A DNA stretch of 64,000 bases from Rostratula benghalensis (GCA_013399305.1 VXAI01000092.1:921997-985996), one strand, 5' to 3'; positions 37,106 through 50,701 are shown, numbered from the stretch's first letter. Translations and numbers: made by a program. The notes: generated by a model not told the origin, from the letters alone.

Positions 37106-38500
37106 ATTAGGCACATTGTTTAAAAACTAGAAATAATTCAATAATGGGACCTCTCTCAGCTGAAAATAAATAATATAAATCATGTCCACTGTAGCTGGTC
37201 CTCCTCTGATTCTGTGATACGTGTGCTATTAGCTGAAGTGGGAACAGTATCAAGTATCCTAAATAAATGTCACCAGGAAGAGACCTACAAATCCTTGCTC
37301 TCCCTGACAGGTAGACATAGATTTTGTGCTTCCTTGTGTTTGACAAAGACGTAAGATTTTGGAGACTGCTTGCTTTTACCAGTGTACCTTTACAGGGAAG
37401 ATGGACACTTTGTAGGTGTTTGTGTGAACGGATAGCTTAAAAGTACTCTTTGATACTTCTGAATATTAGAACATTGCCAGCAAGAAGCTTGCAGAATTAA
37501 GCTTACTTAGCTGAGGAAGAGGGATTTAATTTCCTTCCTAGAGACACAAAACATTTATGACAAACTTCTTTTTTTTTTTTTTTTTAATTGCTTTTGTTTT
37601 TAGTTTAACATTATGTTTCCTTACGCCTTTTGTTTCCCTGCTCAAGGACAAAATAAGAAACAATAATAGGTTTTTATTTATAAGTGCCCATGCTTAGAGG
37701 CCTCTGGGAGCCATGACAGAAAATAACTGAAAACATATTTTTTTCACAAACAGGGAATTGTGCCCAGATAAAATTGGGATTTGGAACAAAAAGAGGTCTG
37801 TCATCCTACCCCAACATACAATATACAGCCTAGCAATAAACTACATTTATGCCTTCTTGCTTGGTATGCCTGTGCGTGCTCTGAGCAGGCTATGCAGTAT
37901 ATATCTGGGAGAAGGGAAGAAAATGCAGAATACAGAGAGGTGAAAGGACAGAACTTTAGGAGGTATAACAAGAAAGTAGAATTGATGGAAGGTATTACTA
38001 CCTGTGTTCAGCTGCTCAGATTGTACTTAATTTTCACGTGGAAGCTTTTTCATACCTTAATTCAGAGACCAGTTTTCAGACCAGCTTCCCTGTATTCCCT
38101 TTGTAGCTTTTCAGCAAGGCTTAGTGTTAGGGCTTTCTGGTTCCCAGAGCACTCATGGTTGTTCTTCCTTTTGCTTTCCCCTTTCTCCTTTTCGTTAATA
38201 TGATCACCCTCCTTTTTGTTGGGGTGGGGTTTGTTTTTTTTTTTTCCCCCTCCTCCTGTTAAGATTCTATTTGCTATCTGGCAAATTCAGGCTAGCAAAT
38301 AAGCTGTCTCTTGTGATTTGGGCTTATTCTAGGTTTCTAACTGTTGCTTCAGACTTCAGTCAAGCTTCTAGATAGTTCATGGTTGGTAATGAATATATTA
38401 AAAGAAGAAAACAGTAAACTAATGAAGTGGTGTATGACAGAATGTAGAAAAGTGATCAGATTTTTTTTTATTACTTTTTGCCCTACAAGATGTTAGGTTT

Positions 38501-38726
38501 AGTCTGTATAATTCTTAAACATTCTTCCTTCTTATCAAACAGAAGAATATAATCTTTGGAACAGCAGGTTTCCTTCCCCTCCCTCCTCTTCCATAGGTTA
38601 CTGTTTTGTCACTTGTAACGTCAGTGAAGGAAAAGCAAACTGGAGGCAGCCTGATGGCAAGTGATGGTTTCCGTCATTCAGCTGGCAAGGGACAGGTTTG
38701 ATTCCAGCACTTACTGAACTTCCTTG
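38501..38726 (+). repeat. Local direct duplication, copy 2
   Basis: This copy matches 36878-37105 block for block: AGTCTGTATAATTCTTAAAC, GGAACAGCAGGTTTCCTTCC, TCAGCTGGCAAGGGACAGG and CCAGCACTTACTGAACTTCC. Scattered substitutions and small indels mark it as an old duplication rather than an assembly artefact. Confidence 0.88.
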
Positions 38727-41700
38727 GGCTATTATGGGATCTGTGATTAAAGACATGCACCGTGCTGCTGTTTTTGAAAGGAGGATTCATGAGTTGGTTT
38801 TATTTACTTACTATTTTTTAGTCATTTTTGGTCAGTGTGAGAGGTTGTGCCATTCTGTGAGTCAGTCTCCTCTGTAATAGGAGTTTGGATGCTTGGGAAG
38901 CTCTGGAGTGATGCTTCATAACTCTTGGAAAGGCCTACGTTCTGTATCTGTTTTTCAACACATACAACCTATGGTCCAGATCCTGTACAAATTCAGCAAG
39001 GAAGCTTAATTATGGGCTGGTTTCAGTGGTGCTGTATCATGGGTATTGAGATTTCATTGATGGAGTTTTCAAGAAACATTTTTCCTGTGGCCATGTTAAG
39101 ACAGTTTGTTTGATGCCATGTGCATCAAATATATGCATATGTACTAGTATTTTACTCCTGTATATATAAAAAGAGATCATAGGTTTTTCCAAGTCTATTC
39201 CAGTCCTTGAGCCCTCTCTTGTGATTGGTAATAAAGTTATTCATTTATGCCACCAGTAGCAGTATCTTTTACAAACGGGAATTTTTTTCAAAGGAAAATA
39301 CCATGTTGGCAGTTCTGCTTCAAGAGCTGTTGAAAAATGGTAGCTTAACATGGATTTTCTTTGTTTTGTTGAAAGCTGAAATAAATTATAAAAATAAAAA
39401 AATAGAAATAAAAAACCTCAGCTGGAATGAACTAATGAGTTTATAATAGCAGTGTCTTTGAGTATTTTTTCTGCTTCTCCAGAAGGTGGAAAAATAGAAG
39501 AGAAGTTATTAAAATAGTTTTCCAAGTCTCATTCTCAGGACACAAAGCAATGTTTTGTTCAGGAAACTCTTCCCCAACAGAAAAGCCTCTAAACTTGAGT
39601 TCATAGTCCTTCAAAAATATGTGAAGGCTTCATCTGGTTGAAAAATATGTGGAATTTTAATTTAAATGCCAGTTACAATTTTTTTCTGATAAAAAGGTAT
39701 ATTATAAAACAAGCAAAATACTGAATGAGGCCTGAATTTGAATGAAGATATGGCTGCTTAAGTCACTGTGATGTGAAAACCACAAACTCAGTAATCACTT
39801 TGTTGTTGCACAGCTCTCTGTAGTCAATAATTTCTTGGATAAATCCACACGCATTAGCAGCAGAACTCATCCACTCATAAAATCCAGTCACAATTTCTGC
39901 TTAAAATATGGCTGAAGGAGGTGTCTGTGGCAGATTCCTAAAATTTAAGAGCAGGGCTTGGAAAATCTTTAGTATTTTCTATTACATGAGAGGAAGGAGA
40001 ATATCTTACCTGCAATGGGCCAGCATTTTGGTACCTCAGAGTTTGTAGCAGAGATACTGGCAATCGTCTTGTTTATAAGTATGCCTCAAGAATGAAACAT
40101 AAGTACAACCATCTCAGCTGAAGAGAAATATTGGTTGTGAAGGGCTGACAATGTGCTGTCCTGTCTTTTTGGTACAAATAGTTTCAGGGGGTTTGGGCAG
40201 CAATCAGCATTAAGAAAATGCATCATCGTATTTCTGTTTTTAATTCCAGCCCCTTCATACCAGTACCTTGGATCTGTTTTCTACATTTATTTTGCTAAAG
40301 TTTAGATTATTCTATTTTTGCCCTTCAGTGCTTATTTCTGTGGCATCCCTGCTGCTTAATTCTCATCCCTTCCTCAGTCCTAGACTCAAGAGACACAGAA
40401 ACCTTATTCAGGTGATCTTGAGTTCAGTGGGAGCAAACCTGGGAGGTTCTGGAGAAGAAGCTTCTGCTGTGTGTTCTGTTAAATTCAACCTTGAGTTTAG
40501 TTCACTGAATGTTTTTGTATGGTTGTAGTTGTGATTAATGAAAAGATGTTGAAAGAGAAAAACAGGCTGAAAATGTGGAGAGAAGGTGTGTCTGGAAACA
40601 TGGCAGACTGAATGGAAGAATCATCACGGAGCTGAAGAGGAGCAACTGGAGTCAAACGAAGTAAAGCCTAGAGCAAAGGAAAGATAGTACAATACCACTT
40701 CCAAAAAGCCAGAAGAAATCTTACTAGAACAGAATGATCTAGGAAAAGCAGAAAGAAAGGAATGAGTCAATATGCTATGAAAGATGGCAGTACAAAAACA
40801 AGCATTCATGAAAAAAACTAGGCCATTATTAGCCATGCAGCAAAACTAGAATGAATTTTAAAAAATCACAAGTCAGATGGAATAGGAAGAGATGATAAAA
40901 TAAGAGGTGAAAGGGGAACAAAAAAACATGTAGTGAATTAATAAAAACAAATCTCAAGCTAGATATGGAGACCAGCAAGTACTAGTGATCATTTTTAACG
41001 CAAGTTCAAAAGATTTCCAGCAATTTCCCTTTGAATTGGTTAAAACAAGTAGTACAAATAAAAATTCATAATTCTTTTATTATGCTTATAATTAAGAAAG
41101 TATAGTTCTATCTGTGGGTTGGTTTTGCTTTAGTTGGGCTGTATTTCTCATCCTGTTTCAGATTTTACTTGTGGGAATGTATTTCATGTTTCACTATGCA
41201 GAGTGTGTTACACTGCAAGCAAAGAGTCCTACACCGAATATAGTCTCTGAGGTGACAGTTATGTGGAACTACTAAAGCATTTTTTATGTTTTATTTATTG
41301 TTCTATTTAGTAATGAACTTGTTTTGAAATCCCACAAATGAAAACAAATTTCAGTCATTTAGGGTTGTAGATAAATGTTTTTTACATCTAGTTTCATGAA
41401 GAGGGTAATGGAACAGGAGTTCCTGCTGATTTCAGTCAGCTTCATGAAGCTTTTGCAGCCACGTAGACGATGACGGAAATCCCCCAGAGTTTCCACACCA
41501 TGGAGACAGGGTGCTTTGCAGCCATCTGTAGAGTGTGATCCCATAATTTGATGAGAAACCTCACTGGCATTGAATTTAGTTAAGCAGTGTCTAGACACAG
41601 TTTGTGCAGTGGTTTTTTTGCAAGTTCTTTTTCTGAATAATTTTTAAATCACACCTTTGGTGAAACTGATGGAACTCTGCTGCTTTCCTACAAGTACCTT

Positions 41701-42058
41701 TGGACCAGGCCTTGAAGTAGGGGCATTCAGCACCCAAAGGGATGCTTAGCACCTTGTGTTATTCAGTCTCTATAACAACAAATAGATATCTCATGAAGTA
41801 ACTTGTAATATTATTTGTATGTGCAACTCTGAAATGTCTTGAGCATTTCTCCACGTTGTATCTTGCTACAAAAATATCATTCTTCGGCTATGAGTTTTTA
41901 TGCCAAAGATCCTCAGGGGACAAATGGAGGCTTGCACCAGATACAGATGACTGTATTAGTTTCTGTAAAATCCAAGAAAATTAGTAAATTGAGTTTATTT
42001 TATAGTGCAGTAAATCTTTGATTTTTTAAAAAAATAATTTTAACTTTTTTTAACTAAG

Positions 42059-42234
42059 GAAATGCTACATCACCGCAAGTTCAAAGACCTTCTTTCATGG
42101 ACTACTTTGATAAACAAGATTCTAAGAATAAAAGCCCTGAAAACTGTAATCAGAACATGCATGAACCTTACCACATATCCAAAAATGTTTTCCCTGATAA
42201 CTGGAAAGTCCCTCAAGATGGAGACTTTGATTTC
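42059..42234 (+). CDS. STK3: STK3/MST2 coding exon, linker leading to the SARAH domain (residues 381-439)
   Basis: This 176-nt exon starts with the last two bases of Arg381 and then encodes NATSPQVQRPSFMDYFDKQD and onward, ending WKVPQDGDFDF. It ends in phase 0 at a consensus donor (TTC/GTAAGT). Thr384 (42067-42069), reported as an AKT site in human MST2, is kept. The following residues in the family begin the SARAH coiled-coil used for homodimerisation and for SAV1 and RASSF binding. That exon is not in the window. Compared with the human protein as I remember it, several changes fall in the disordered part (F to S in KQDS, H to P in SPEN, and YHI for FPM). Retention of the following intron would add 21 codons to a stop near 42298. 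Confidence 0.97.
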
Positions 42235-43255
42235 GTAAGTACATTTTTATTGTTTACTTTCTTGCATTCTGTTTATTTTTTATGTGCCAAGCATAGTTAA
42301 TCCCTTTGTATAATGATGTTAATACAAGTAAAATAAGTAAACTTTCAAGAAGACCGTCCAGTTATCTCTCTGAATGCCTTATCCTGGTTGTTGAAATAAG
42401 TTATTTTGCTTATCATAGGACCTTTTGCACGAGGAACGGTATGTGACACTATGAATATACTTCTTTGCAATAACTAATTTTTTATGGTTTAGTATTTTTG
42501 GTTCTTTATAATGTGTGTGTTATAACAACTTTAAAAATTGACCAAATTCTATTTTAAAACATAAATAAATTGCTGCAAGCATGGAATATTGTTGTCATGT
42601 TTGCTGAGTATCTCAGTAAAACGATAAGCATTTTAAACTGGATTGGAGCCATTTAATCAACCTCCTTGGAGATGGTTAAGATCACCTACTGTTTTGCACA
42701 AGCCAGCTTCTTGGTACTATTCCAAAAGCGCACATCTCTCTACATAGAATTATTCTCTCTACCACCAGTCTGTCTATTTTAGGCTCGGGTTTTTCTCCCT
42801 CCAAAATATGTGGAGTTTATTTGTTTTGGCCTATGTTGCAAGTTAAACCAGGAGCAAAACCAAAATGTTCTGGAGTTATAGTTTACACTAAAGTGAAATA
42901 AATAATTTCTGTCTTGAGACTTATACCTAGTTTTAACCTTCAGGAATTTTTTTTACATGTTTGAATGGAGGAATTTAGTTTATCTGTTGCAGATTAAACA
43001 CATTCTTAACTGCAGTGCAGTAGCTAAATATGATCACACCGCACCTTTTTGGAAAGAAGACTTGGGATTTGAAGAAAAATGTTGTGTTTAATTTTAGTTG
43101 ACAGCTGTAGGTGTGGGATTTTTTTTCCTCCAGTTTTCACTTATTGCATTTCTACATAAAGCTGACTCTTAAATTTAAGCTACTGGAGCAAAGCCAGTTA
43201 AATAGCGCAGTACAAGCTGTTGCTGCTGGAAAGGTTTGGTTTAAGATGGATTTTG

Positions 43256-43343
43256 GTTTGGGTGGGGGTTTTTTAGGCTTTTTGGGGTTTGGTTTGTGGT
43301 TTGGGGTTTTTTTTTTTTGTTTGTTTGTTTGTTTTGTTTTTTA
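43256..43343 (+). repeat. GT-rich low-complexity tract ending in (TTTG)n
   Basis: Alternating G and T runs (GGGTGGGGG, TTGGGG, GGTTTGGGG) lead into a T run and about four TTTG units. G runs on the + strand are spaced loosely for a G-quadruplex. The 77-codon open frame across it is low-complexity. Confidence 0.85.
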
Positions 43344-43753
43344 ACCATAAATGCAGTAGTTGTCATCCTGATAATTGACTAACAAAATAATTATTTGTAC
43401 AATTCACTGGAAAATAACTGGTCTGTATTTAAGCGGGGTTATTATAGATGCAATAAAATCACCTGTATAACAGTTTAAAATACATCCTGTTTTTTCTGTT
43501 GCTAAGAAATGCAAGCAAAAATTACTCTTCTTGCAAATGCTAAGATTTGGATTCTCATAAGTGCTTTTTCATGAAGAATTTGTACATGGGTAATGCTATG
43601 GAACTTGTTGACATTGCTTCTGCATATGAAGCTGCCTTCTTGAAGTAGGAATTTCTCCTAGACCCAAACCTGAAGAGTCCCCATCTTCAGAAACTACTTT
43701 GTGTTGTTTGCGAACCTTGCTGGTGGTCTTAGGCTGGCAAGTCCAAGACTTCA

Positions 43754-43928
43754 GAATCATAGAATGGTTTGGGTTGGAGGGGACAGCTAAAGGACATCCA
43801 TCTAGTCCAGCTTTCCTGCCATGGGCGGAGGTATCTTTTACTACTTGCTCAAAACCTTGTCCAGTCCTTGAGCACTCTCAGGGATGGGGCATCCACAGCT
43901 TGTCTGGACAGCCTGTTACAGTGCCTCA
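43754..43928 (-). mobile_element. CR1 3'-end fragment
   Basis: The antisense CR1 3' end is recognised by AGAATCATAGAATGGTTTGGG, CATCTAGTCCAGCTTTCC, GGGATGGGGCATCCACAGC and CAGTGCCTCAGG. It is about 175 bp long and truncated. Confidence 0.9.
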
Positions 43929-46900
43929 GGAAAGTTAGGTGATGTGCAGTTTGTGCTTGACTTCCTAAGAAGGCAGCATTGTGAGGCTTGTGCTACAAGT
44001 GATTGTGAATGAAGACCAAATAAGATTTAAAGTAAAAGTGAATAGCTATTTGCACAGGCAATGTGTGTAGTTGCTGGAGGGGAATTTTGTTTTAAGCATA
44101 AGGAAAGTCAAATAGTTCCATAGATAAGCCAGCCTAAGAAAGAGTTTAGGAAGACTCTTCTATAATGGATGTAGTGCTTCAGAGTAGTTCTCTCATACAT
44201 TTCTTTAAAGCATCTGTTAGCAGCTTATGTCATGGAGGATATTGGTTTTATAAGTCTGCTGGCCTTAACTATAGGCAATTATCATTTATTTATATATTCT
44301 AGAAGCACTTCTATTTATATTTTAGACAGCTAGTGGCAATATTGGTAAGTGGCCTGCAAGAGACTTTTCTGAAAGGATAAATCAGTGGGCAGCATGCATA
44401 ATATATTGTCTCCTCTTTGTGAGATCAACATGAATGTTTTCAGTTGCTGACATGAAGTCTTTAAATGATTCATGAAAGGGATAAATAATGGAAACTTTTT
44501 GTACTAAATAATTCCATTCTGTTTTGTTTGGAATTAGTCTTAATGGGATCTAGAAAGAGATCCTAACGGTAAATGCTGACAATCATAATTTCATTTAAAG
44601 GGATTGATACACTAGAACTAAAATACAAATTATCAAAATCTAACTTAATGCTAGTATGCTCTACTAGTACTCCAGCTTTCTATGTAGAAGGGGAGGGATG
44701 CTCTGTAATTTGGAGGTCACCAAACTCATTTACTAAACGATACCATTATTTTTATTTACCTTTATACCCTTGTAAGCCATACAGAGGATGCCAGTGCTGG
44801 CACCCAATAAGTGCTTTACTTGTGAGCCAGGGCACAATGACAGTGCCATGCTAAGAACTGATGCTCAATTGGATTGAATGGAAAGACTTCGAAGTTTATT
44901 AGTGTATGTGTCTGTTACAGCATAAACTAAAGAAGCAGAAATGTCATTGAAGTGAGAGGGAAAAGAAAGAAAAAGCAATCCTTATAAATACCTGTAACTC
45001 ATCAGTTTTCTTACTTCTATATAGAAGGTGACACCTGCAGAACTAATTTTGTGGCCAAATAATATATTTGCTTTAGGTCACAGTGATATTTTATCATATT
45101 TCTAGTATATTTTTTCTGTTTGGTAATGCAATACATAGTTATTTTATTGGTTTAAATGTACAAATACATGCAAAGCAGATATAGCAGTTAGTCTTACACA
45201 CTTGCTGATGTTTTTAAATGATGTAAATAAATAAAAACTTTAATCATAAGTAGGTAAGTGAACATATAAAATAATGCAAAATGAACTTAGCACTGGATTT
45301 GGTTTGAACGTTTTTGTGTGGGCATAGTTTTCTGTCCTGACGTAAATGCTTTAAAAACTCCTTGCCAAAGAAAACAGAGGACTTTTCCAAGAAAATAAGA
45401 TCCTTTGGTCATCAAAATTTAAAGACTTAAAGAAAGTAATTTTAGTAGTGGTTTTTTTTTTTTTTCTGTAAGTACATATTTATGCTTTATTTTTCACTGT
45501 TAAAGTACATCTCTTTTGAAATTCAAAAGCTGATTTTATTTCTTTTTCACTAACACCATATGGGAATTTGAGATCTATCTCTGACTGTTGGTCTTGTGGG
45601 CCTTCAGCTCCGTGATCAGTCTGTGTTGATTATTGACATAATGTTCCACGAATTAATGAGAAAAAATTCCCACTGCAGACTGTAAAGTTTTACTTTGTAT
45701 TAAATCAGGTATTTTGTGAATAACTTTTAAGTGGACTTAAATCTGGTCCTGTACAGACAATGTGAATATCACGTTATTCCAAATTGCCACTGTTAACGTG
45801 CATTTCAGGATTAAGGTGCTGGATTTTGTGCATAAGATTTGTTTGAGGTTTTTATACTACATTTCCTCTTGCTTTAAAAAGAAAAAAACAAACAAACCAA
45901 AACCAACCAATCGTAAACATTTTTGAATTCTGTCTTTTCTGTGGCTAGGAATTTGTGTAAGGTTGCTTTTTTTTGGATCTTTGTTTTTAGTTATTTTGTC
46001 ATCTCTTTTTGGTTGTTTAATGATAAATTCTGAAAACCATAAATATGCATCTTTCATAACGGTGAATCTTAGGGAAATGCATTTCTGGGGAAGTACTTGT
46101 AAATATTTTGTTTTATCTTTTCCCACTCCAGCTTTTGAAATGGAAGTGTTGAAGCTCTGATTGCATATAAATCTTTCAAAAACCAAACTGCTGTTTATTC
46201 AACTTCAGCTTTTATATTAAACTTTCAGTATATATTTTATGCTTAAGGGTCATTATGGACTTTTTGTTTTCAGATAATATTGTCAGACTACACACAATTC
46301 TTTTATGTGTTTTCATTATTTTTAAAGGACACACAGCAGATAGTAAAATTAAAGCAATTGCTTTAACCCTAATTCTGTCAGTTTTACTTGGGATTAAGTG
46401 ATCTTGTATGCACAGCAAACCCTCATGATTTATCTAAGTCTTATCAACAAGATACTTCTCATTGTGAAGAGAGGTGGCATGTCTTTGAATAAGTAAAGAT
46501 GCTTGAGGTATATAGTATATGGGTGTGATGATCATAGAAATATTTATAATGCATGGTGTAAGCAGCTTTTCATTAAGCCTCATTAGGCTTAACTGTTTAT
46601 TGGGTCAACTTGTACTCTCAGCTCACAGCTCAGCAGTTTGCTCAATTACAGCAACTGATGTGTTGGTTTTGACCATCTAAATGACCAGTCCTTTTAAGAA
46701 CAGTTGTTTTTTTTTTTTTTATAGGTATGTATTTGTATGACCATGTTGCTATTATGAGAGATTTGTTCTTTCCGTGGGGAATGTTTTCTGTGAGATATAT
46801 ACATGCTGCAGAGAGCTGTATTATTAAAAGAGCTGTGCAACTACAAGGTGGTGTTGAAGCAGCTTCCCCAAATTTCTTTTGTCTTTCACACTTGAAGATC

Positions 46901-49804
46901 TTTTGATATTTTATCTAGCATTTATCATATTTTTGTGGGCATTACAGAAGATAGTTTTCACCAAAGAAGGTCAGCTTTTAACAGACAAAAGCGCTCGAAA
47001 TGTTTATTATGTGGGGAAAAACCAGGTAAATCTTAGCTTGTTAGATTGATGTGCTATGTTTGCATGTTGTTAAATAACCTGTTACCTATAATTTTACTGT
47101 ATTGTGAAGTTTCACCTCTCATTAACATGTAAAATTGCCCTGTAAATCCTTCTGCCCCTTAGTAACGTGTTAGTGTCAGATAGAATGTTAACAGAGGATT
47201 TACATGAACTGCAGTGAAGTGGTATCTAATTGATGATAACCTGTGAATTAACGTTACTCAGAATGAGTTGCTAAACTTAATTTGTACTGATTGAATACAT
47301 TACTTCATTTTAAATGAATCATTTACTTTTGATTATGAGATGATAAAATGTAAAAAGGCAAATCTATTTATTATAGCAGTACTAGGGTAATGATTTCTGT
47401 CTTCAGTAGAATTATTTCCAAACAGGAATGGTATCCAGATTGTTAAATATTAAACAGTGAACATGTAGATCATGTTTTGCAATAACTGCAGTTTCATGTT
47501 TAAGTAGATGCATTTTGGGGAACTTAAAGATTCTGGAATAGCAACAAAATTTTAAAAAGCCATCTGTTACCCTAGGCAGGATATTTCCCTGTGTTACAAA
47601 CAAAACAAATACATTTGAGTATAATAATTATGAAATATTATTATTGCAGATACTGAGCACTTTAGTTAACATTTATAAATGTATAATGTGACATTTGTTT
47701 CGTTAAAAAAAGTATATACCATAAAATGACTGAAGACTACTGAAATTACAGAACCTAATTAAAACTTCAGTAATAAAGCTAGGCTGAGTTAGCTTCACTG
47801 GAAATACTTCTTTGTCCAAAACCTTGGCTGGGTTTCCTCTGATTTTATTCAAGCAGCAGATGAGTTTGTTACAGTCTTCTTTCTATTTATTGGGAATGAA
47901 TGTATTTCATATATTTTCAATAATTTCAGAATATCCTCTAATTAATTTGAAAATTTTAAATGAAGTATTAGCATATACTCATTTTCCTTGGTTTTTAATT
48001 AGTTCCTTGAATATCATGAAGCGTTTCCAGATGCTGCCAGGAAGAATGTTTTCTTAACTAAGCAAATATGAAACTTAGGTATCTGGGTTTCCATGGGCTG
48101 TATGCATATGAGATAAACAAGAGCGTTATTGGTGTCGACAGTCTGCATGCAGAATTTCATTCATTTCAATTCAGACACAGCTAACAGAGGAGAGACGGTA
48201 AAATGAATATAATGAATATAATATGCTTTATCTAGCTCATTTTTTGAGGACAGTGTGAACTTCAGCAGTGAAGATTTTCTGTATCTTTTATAATAGGCAG
48301 CTGGTACAGAAGCTTCTGGTCTGTTGTTGGTTGTTTGAAAAAAGGAAAGGTGGGGGGGTAATTCAGTGGGAGAGATATTAGGGGTTAGGAGCCCACTGTG
48401 GATGGTTTGCAGGTCATGGCCATGATGATTCAACACCACCACGCAGCTGCTCAGGCAGGCAGTAGGGGAGGTTGTGCCAGCCTGACATGTCAAGTGAAAA
48501 TGTAGAATTGGTTGAGGGTTTTGGTTTTTTTTTCCATTGGGCAAAGCGACAAAACTATTATACTTTTTTTTTTTTTTTTAAATAACAGAAATAACCAACT
48601 CTGCAACTTCGATATTGACTGATTTAACTAGATCTTCTTGTATATTCTGACCACAAAAGGAGAATTCTTTTGGAGAGTGGAGAAATACACTACATGAGCA
48701 GAGTGCTTCTCCACCTGGTATTGAACATAGGATCCTTTCTCTTTGAATATATTTCTTGCCTTGTTAGTATAGAAATTAAATAATCAAAATACAATCCTAG
48801 TAATTTGGTCTTACATATAACTAAATTGGTTAGGCAGTAAGCAGAATTAAACCTTTCTGTATATCTTAAATTGTAGGATTATTTTACAGTTACTGGGATC
48901 ACTGAATCATTCCCTTCAAAGTGCCAGTGCTGTACTTCTGCAGTTTTGGAAGGTGGATCATGCTATCTGACAAAGACTATATGGATTTTGTATCTTTAAA
49001 AACACCTTGCTAGGTCAAAAAGCTTTTTACATTCTTACGTGTAAAAAGTGAAAATAAAAGTTTTTACTTATCATTGATGTGTACTCTGAAGATAAGACAA
49101 GAATTTAGGCTTGAATTGCAGCAATTTATTTGAATTTAGATAGTAAGAAGAATGCCTGATAGGATAACAATGTACGACAGCAGATTGCCTCAGAGGGTTG
49201 CAGAAATTGCAATAATTGTGAGTGTTGAAGACCTGGGGAGATAAACATGTCAGGAGTAGTTTTGGTGGAGTTGATCCTGCTTTGAGCAAAGGATTGTTGT
49301 ACCTCCCCCTGTAAATGTTTCCAATGGCCCTGTATCCTATGGCTTTTTAAGCTACTGCTGACAGCTGACGTTTGTGATCATAAAAGATGTTGAGAACACA
49401 TAGGTCTTACAAACTCAGGCTCTCAAAAATAGTGACATACTTAATTTGTTTACTGGGAGGGTTGGTATTTTGGAGGAGCTAGACCTTGGGTAACCTTGAC
49501 AATTTTCGCAATTAGCAGTCAACTGTTATTTCCAAACATGAGGCTGCCTCTGGAAAATTTCAGCCAAGGTTTGGTCAGTAAAATTTAATCATGTTTCTCT
49601 CCTGAAAGTTTAAATCATCCTTACCGTCTTATTTTATCATGCCAAATAGTTCCAATGTGCACTGTGTTTTTTAATTACTACAAAAGTTTCTTGTGAGAAG
49701 ACACAAATGTATTTTTCAGCCAACTTTCAAATTCTTAGTATTGAGTTAAGCATGAAATTACTTTGCTCCAAAGAGTTTAAAATGCTTGCATCATTTAATA
49801 TCTT

Positions 49805-49826
49805 CCCTCCTCCCTCCTCCCCCCCC
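49805..49826 (-). other. Potential G-quadruplex (minus strand)
   Basis: The + strand has C runs CCC, CCC and an 8-C run separated by TCCT. The minus strand therefore offers four G3 tracts with loops of 2-4 nt. Transcription of STK3 would place this C-rich strand in the RNA, so any quadruplex would form on the template DNA strand. Confidence 0.5.
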
Positions 49827-50180
49827 TTTTTTGTATTACCTCATTAGTTGGAGAGATTGAAGTGTAGCTCTAGTTCATATATTGAGTTATACAGCAGGTC
49901 TGTAATTTGTGCATAGTTTAAGAACAAAGGAAAGAAATGAGTGTAGCTGATGAGCTGGGGAAGTGCTGCGGGTTTAAAGTAACATCTTGTTACCTTAGTA
50001 ACCAGTTCTCTGTACTAATACACCTCTTCGAGATCATTGTGTAATAGCTAAGTAATGCATGCAGCCTAGAAAGAACTTTGAAATACTTGGGGAAAAAGGT
50101 TGTGGCTGGACAAGTTTTAGATGATCCCTTTTTTGTCCATCAACCCATTTCAGTTTCAGGTCTCTATTCTGTTTTCCCTT

Positions 50181-50263
50181 ACAAAAAAAAAAAAAAAAAA
50201 AAGAAAAAGAAACAAAACCAAAAAAATCCAAACCAAGCCAACACTGGTGTGTGTGTGTGTGTG
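50181..50263. repeat. Poly-A run followed by (GT)n microsatellite
   Basis: A run of about 19 A (50181-50199 region) merges into an A-rich stretch with AAACC units. It is followed by a (TG) tract of roughly nine to ten units at about 50244-50263. Confidence 0.9.
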
Positions 50264-50696
50264 TGGAAAATATTTAATCCAAATAGTTTCCATGTTGCAT
50301 GATTCACTGTTAATGTCAAGACAGCGTACCACACCTTTGTGCGTAACGTCTGATCCCCAAACTGAGTGCTGACACCAAGGGGTGCGTTGTTCTACTTCAG
50401 GGTTTCAGCAGAATTCTTTGAAACCATCTCTATGACAGTATCATGCAAATGTACTGACGTGAAACAAAAGCTGTTCTCCTACTCTTTGCTATGATGATTA
50501 ATGGTAATGAAAAGAAGTAAAAATAAAACTTGCCTCAGGAGAGTGGGCGACTGGAATTTTGCAAGACTGTTTTAAGTTAATTTTTGTAACCTCTGAGTTT
50601 TGAAGAGGATTTCCTCATTATGTGGTTTGGTAAAGAACATGTGATGGTTTTGTCAGTTTAGCTTTTTCTACCTTTTTAAATTTTTTAAATTTTATT

Positions 50697-50701
50697 NNNN
50701 N
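50697..50701. other. Assembly gap (5 N)
   Basis: Five N bases lie within an AT-rich stretch (TTTTTAAATTTTTTAAATTTTATT on the left). This is probably a scaffold join or low-quality bases, so true length and sequence here are unknown. Confidence 0.98.

Larger units (their letters stand above)
35182..42058 (+). other. STK3: STK3 intron (6,877 bp)
   Basis: GT-AG intron, GTACGT to TAACTAAG. Its main structure is a diverged direct duplication (36878-37105 and 38501-38726). It also has a T run at about 37570-37585 and a strongly purine-rich stretch at about 40540-40930. No recognisable CR1 piece or exon was seen. Confidence 0.93.

Noticed and set aside
42097..42300. 67-codon frame as a separate gene
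   Set aside because: It is the STK3 exon plus read-through past the GTAAGT donor.
45857..46186. 109-codon minus frame
   Set aside because: Runs through A/T-rich low-complexity DNA with a homopolymeric end and shows no domain.
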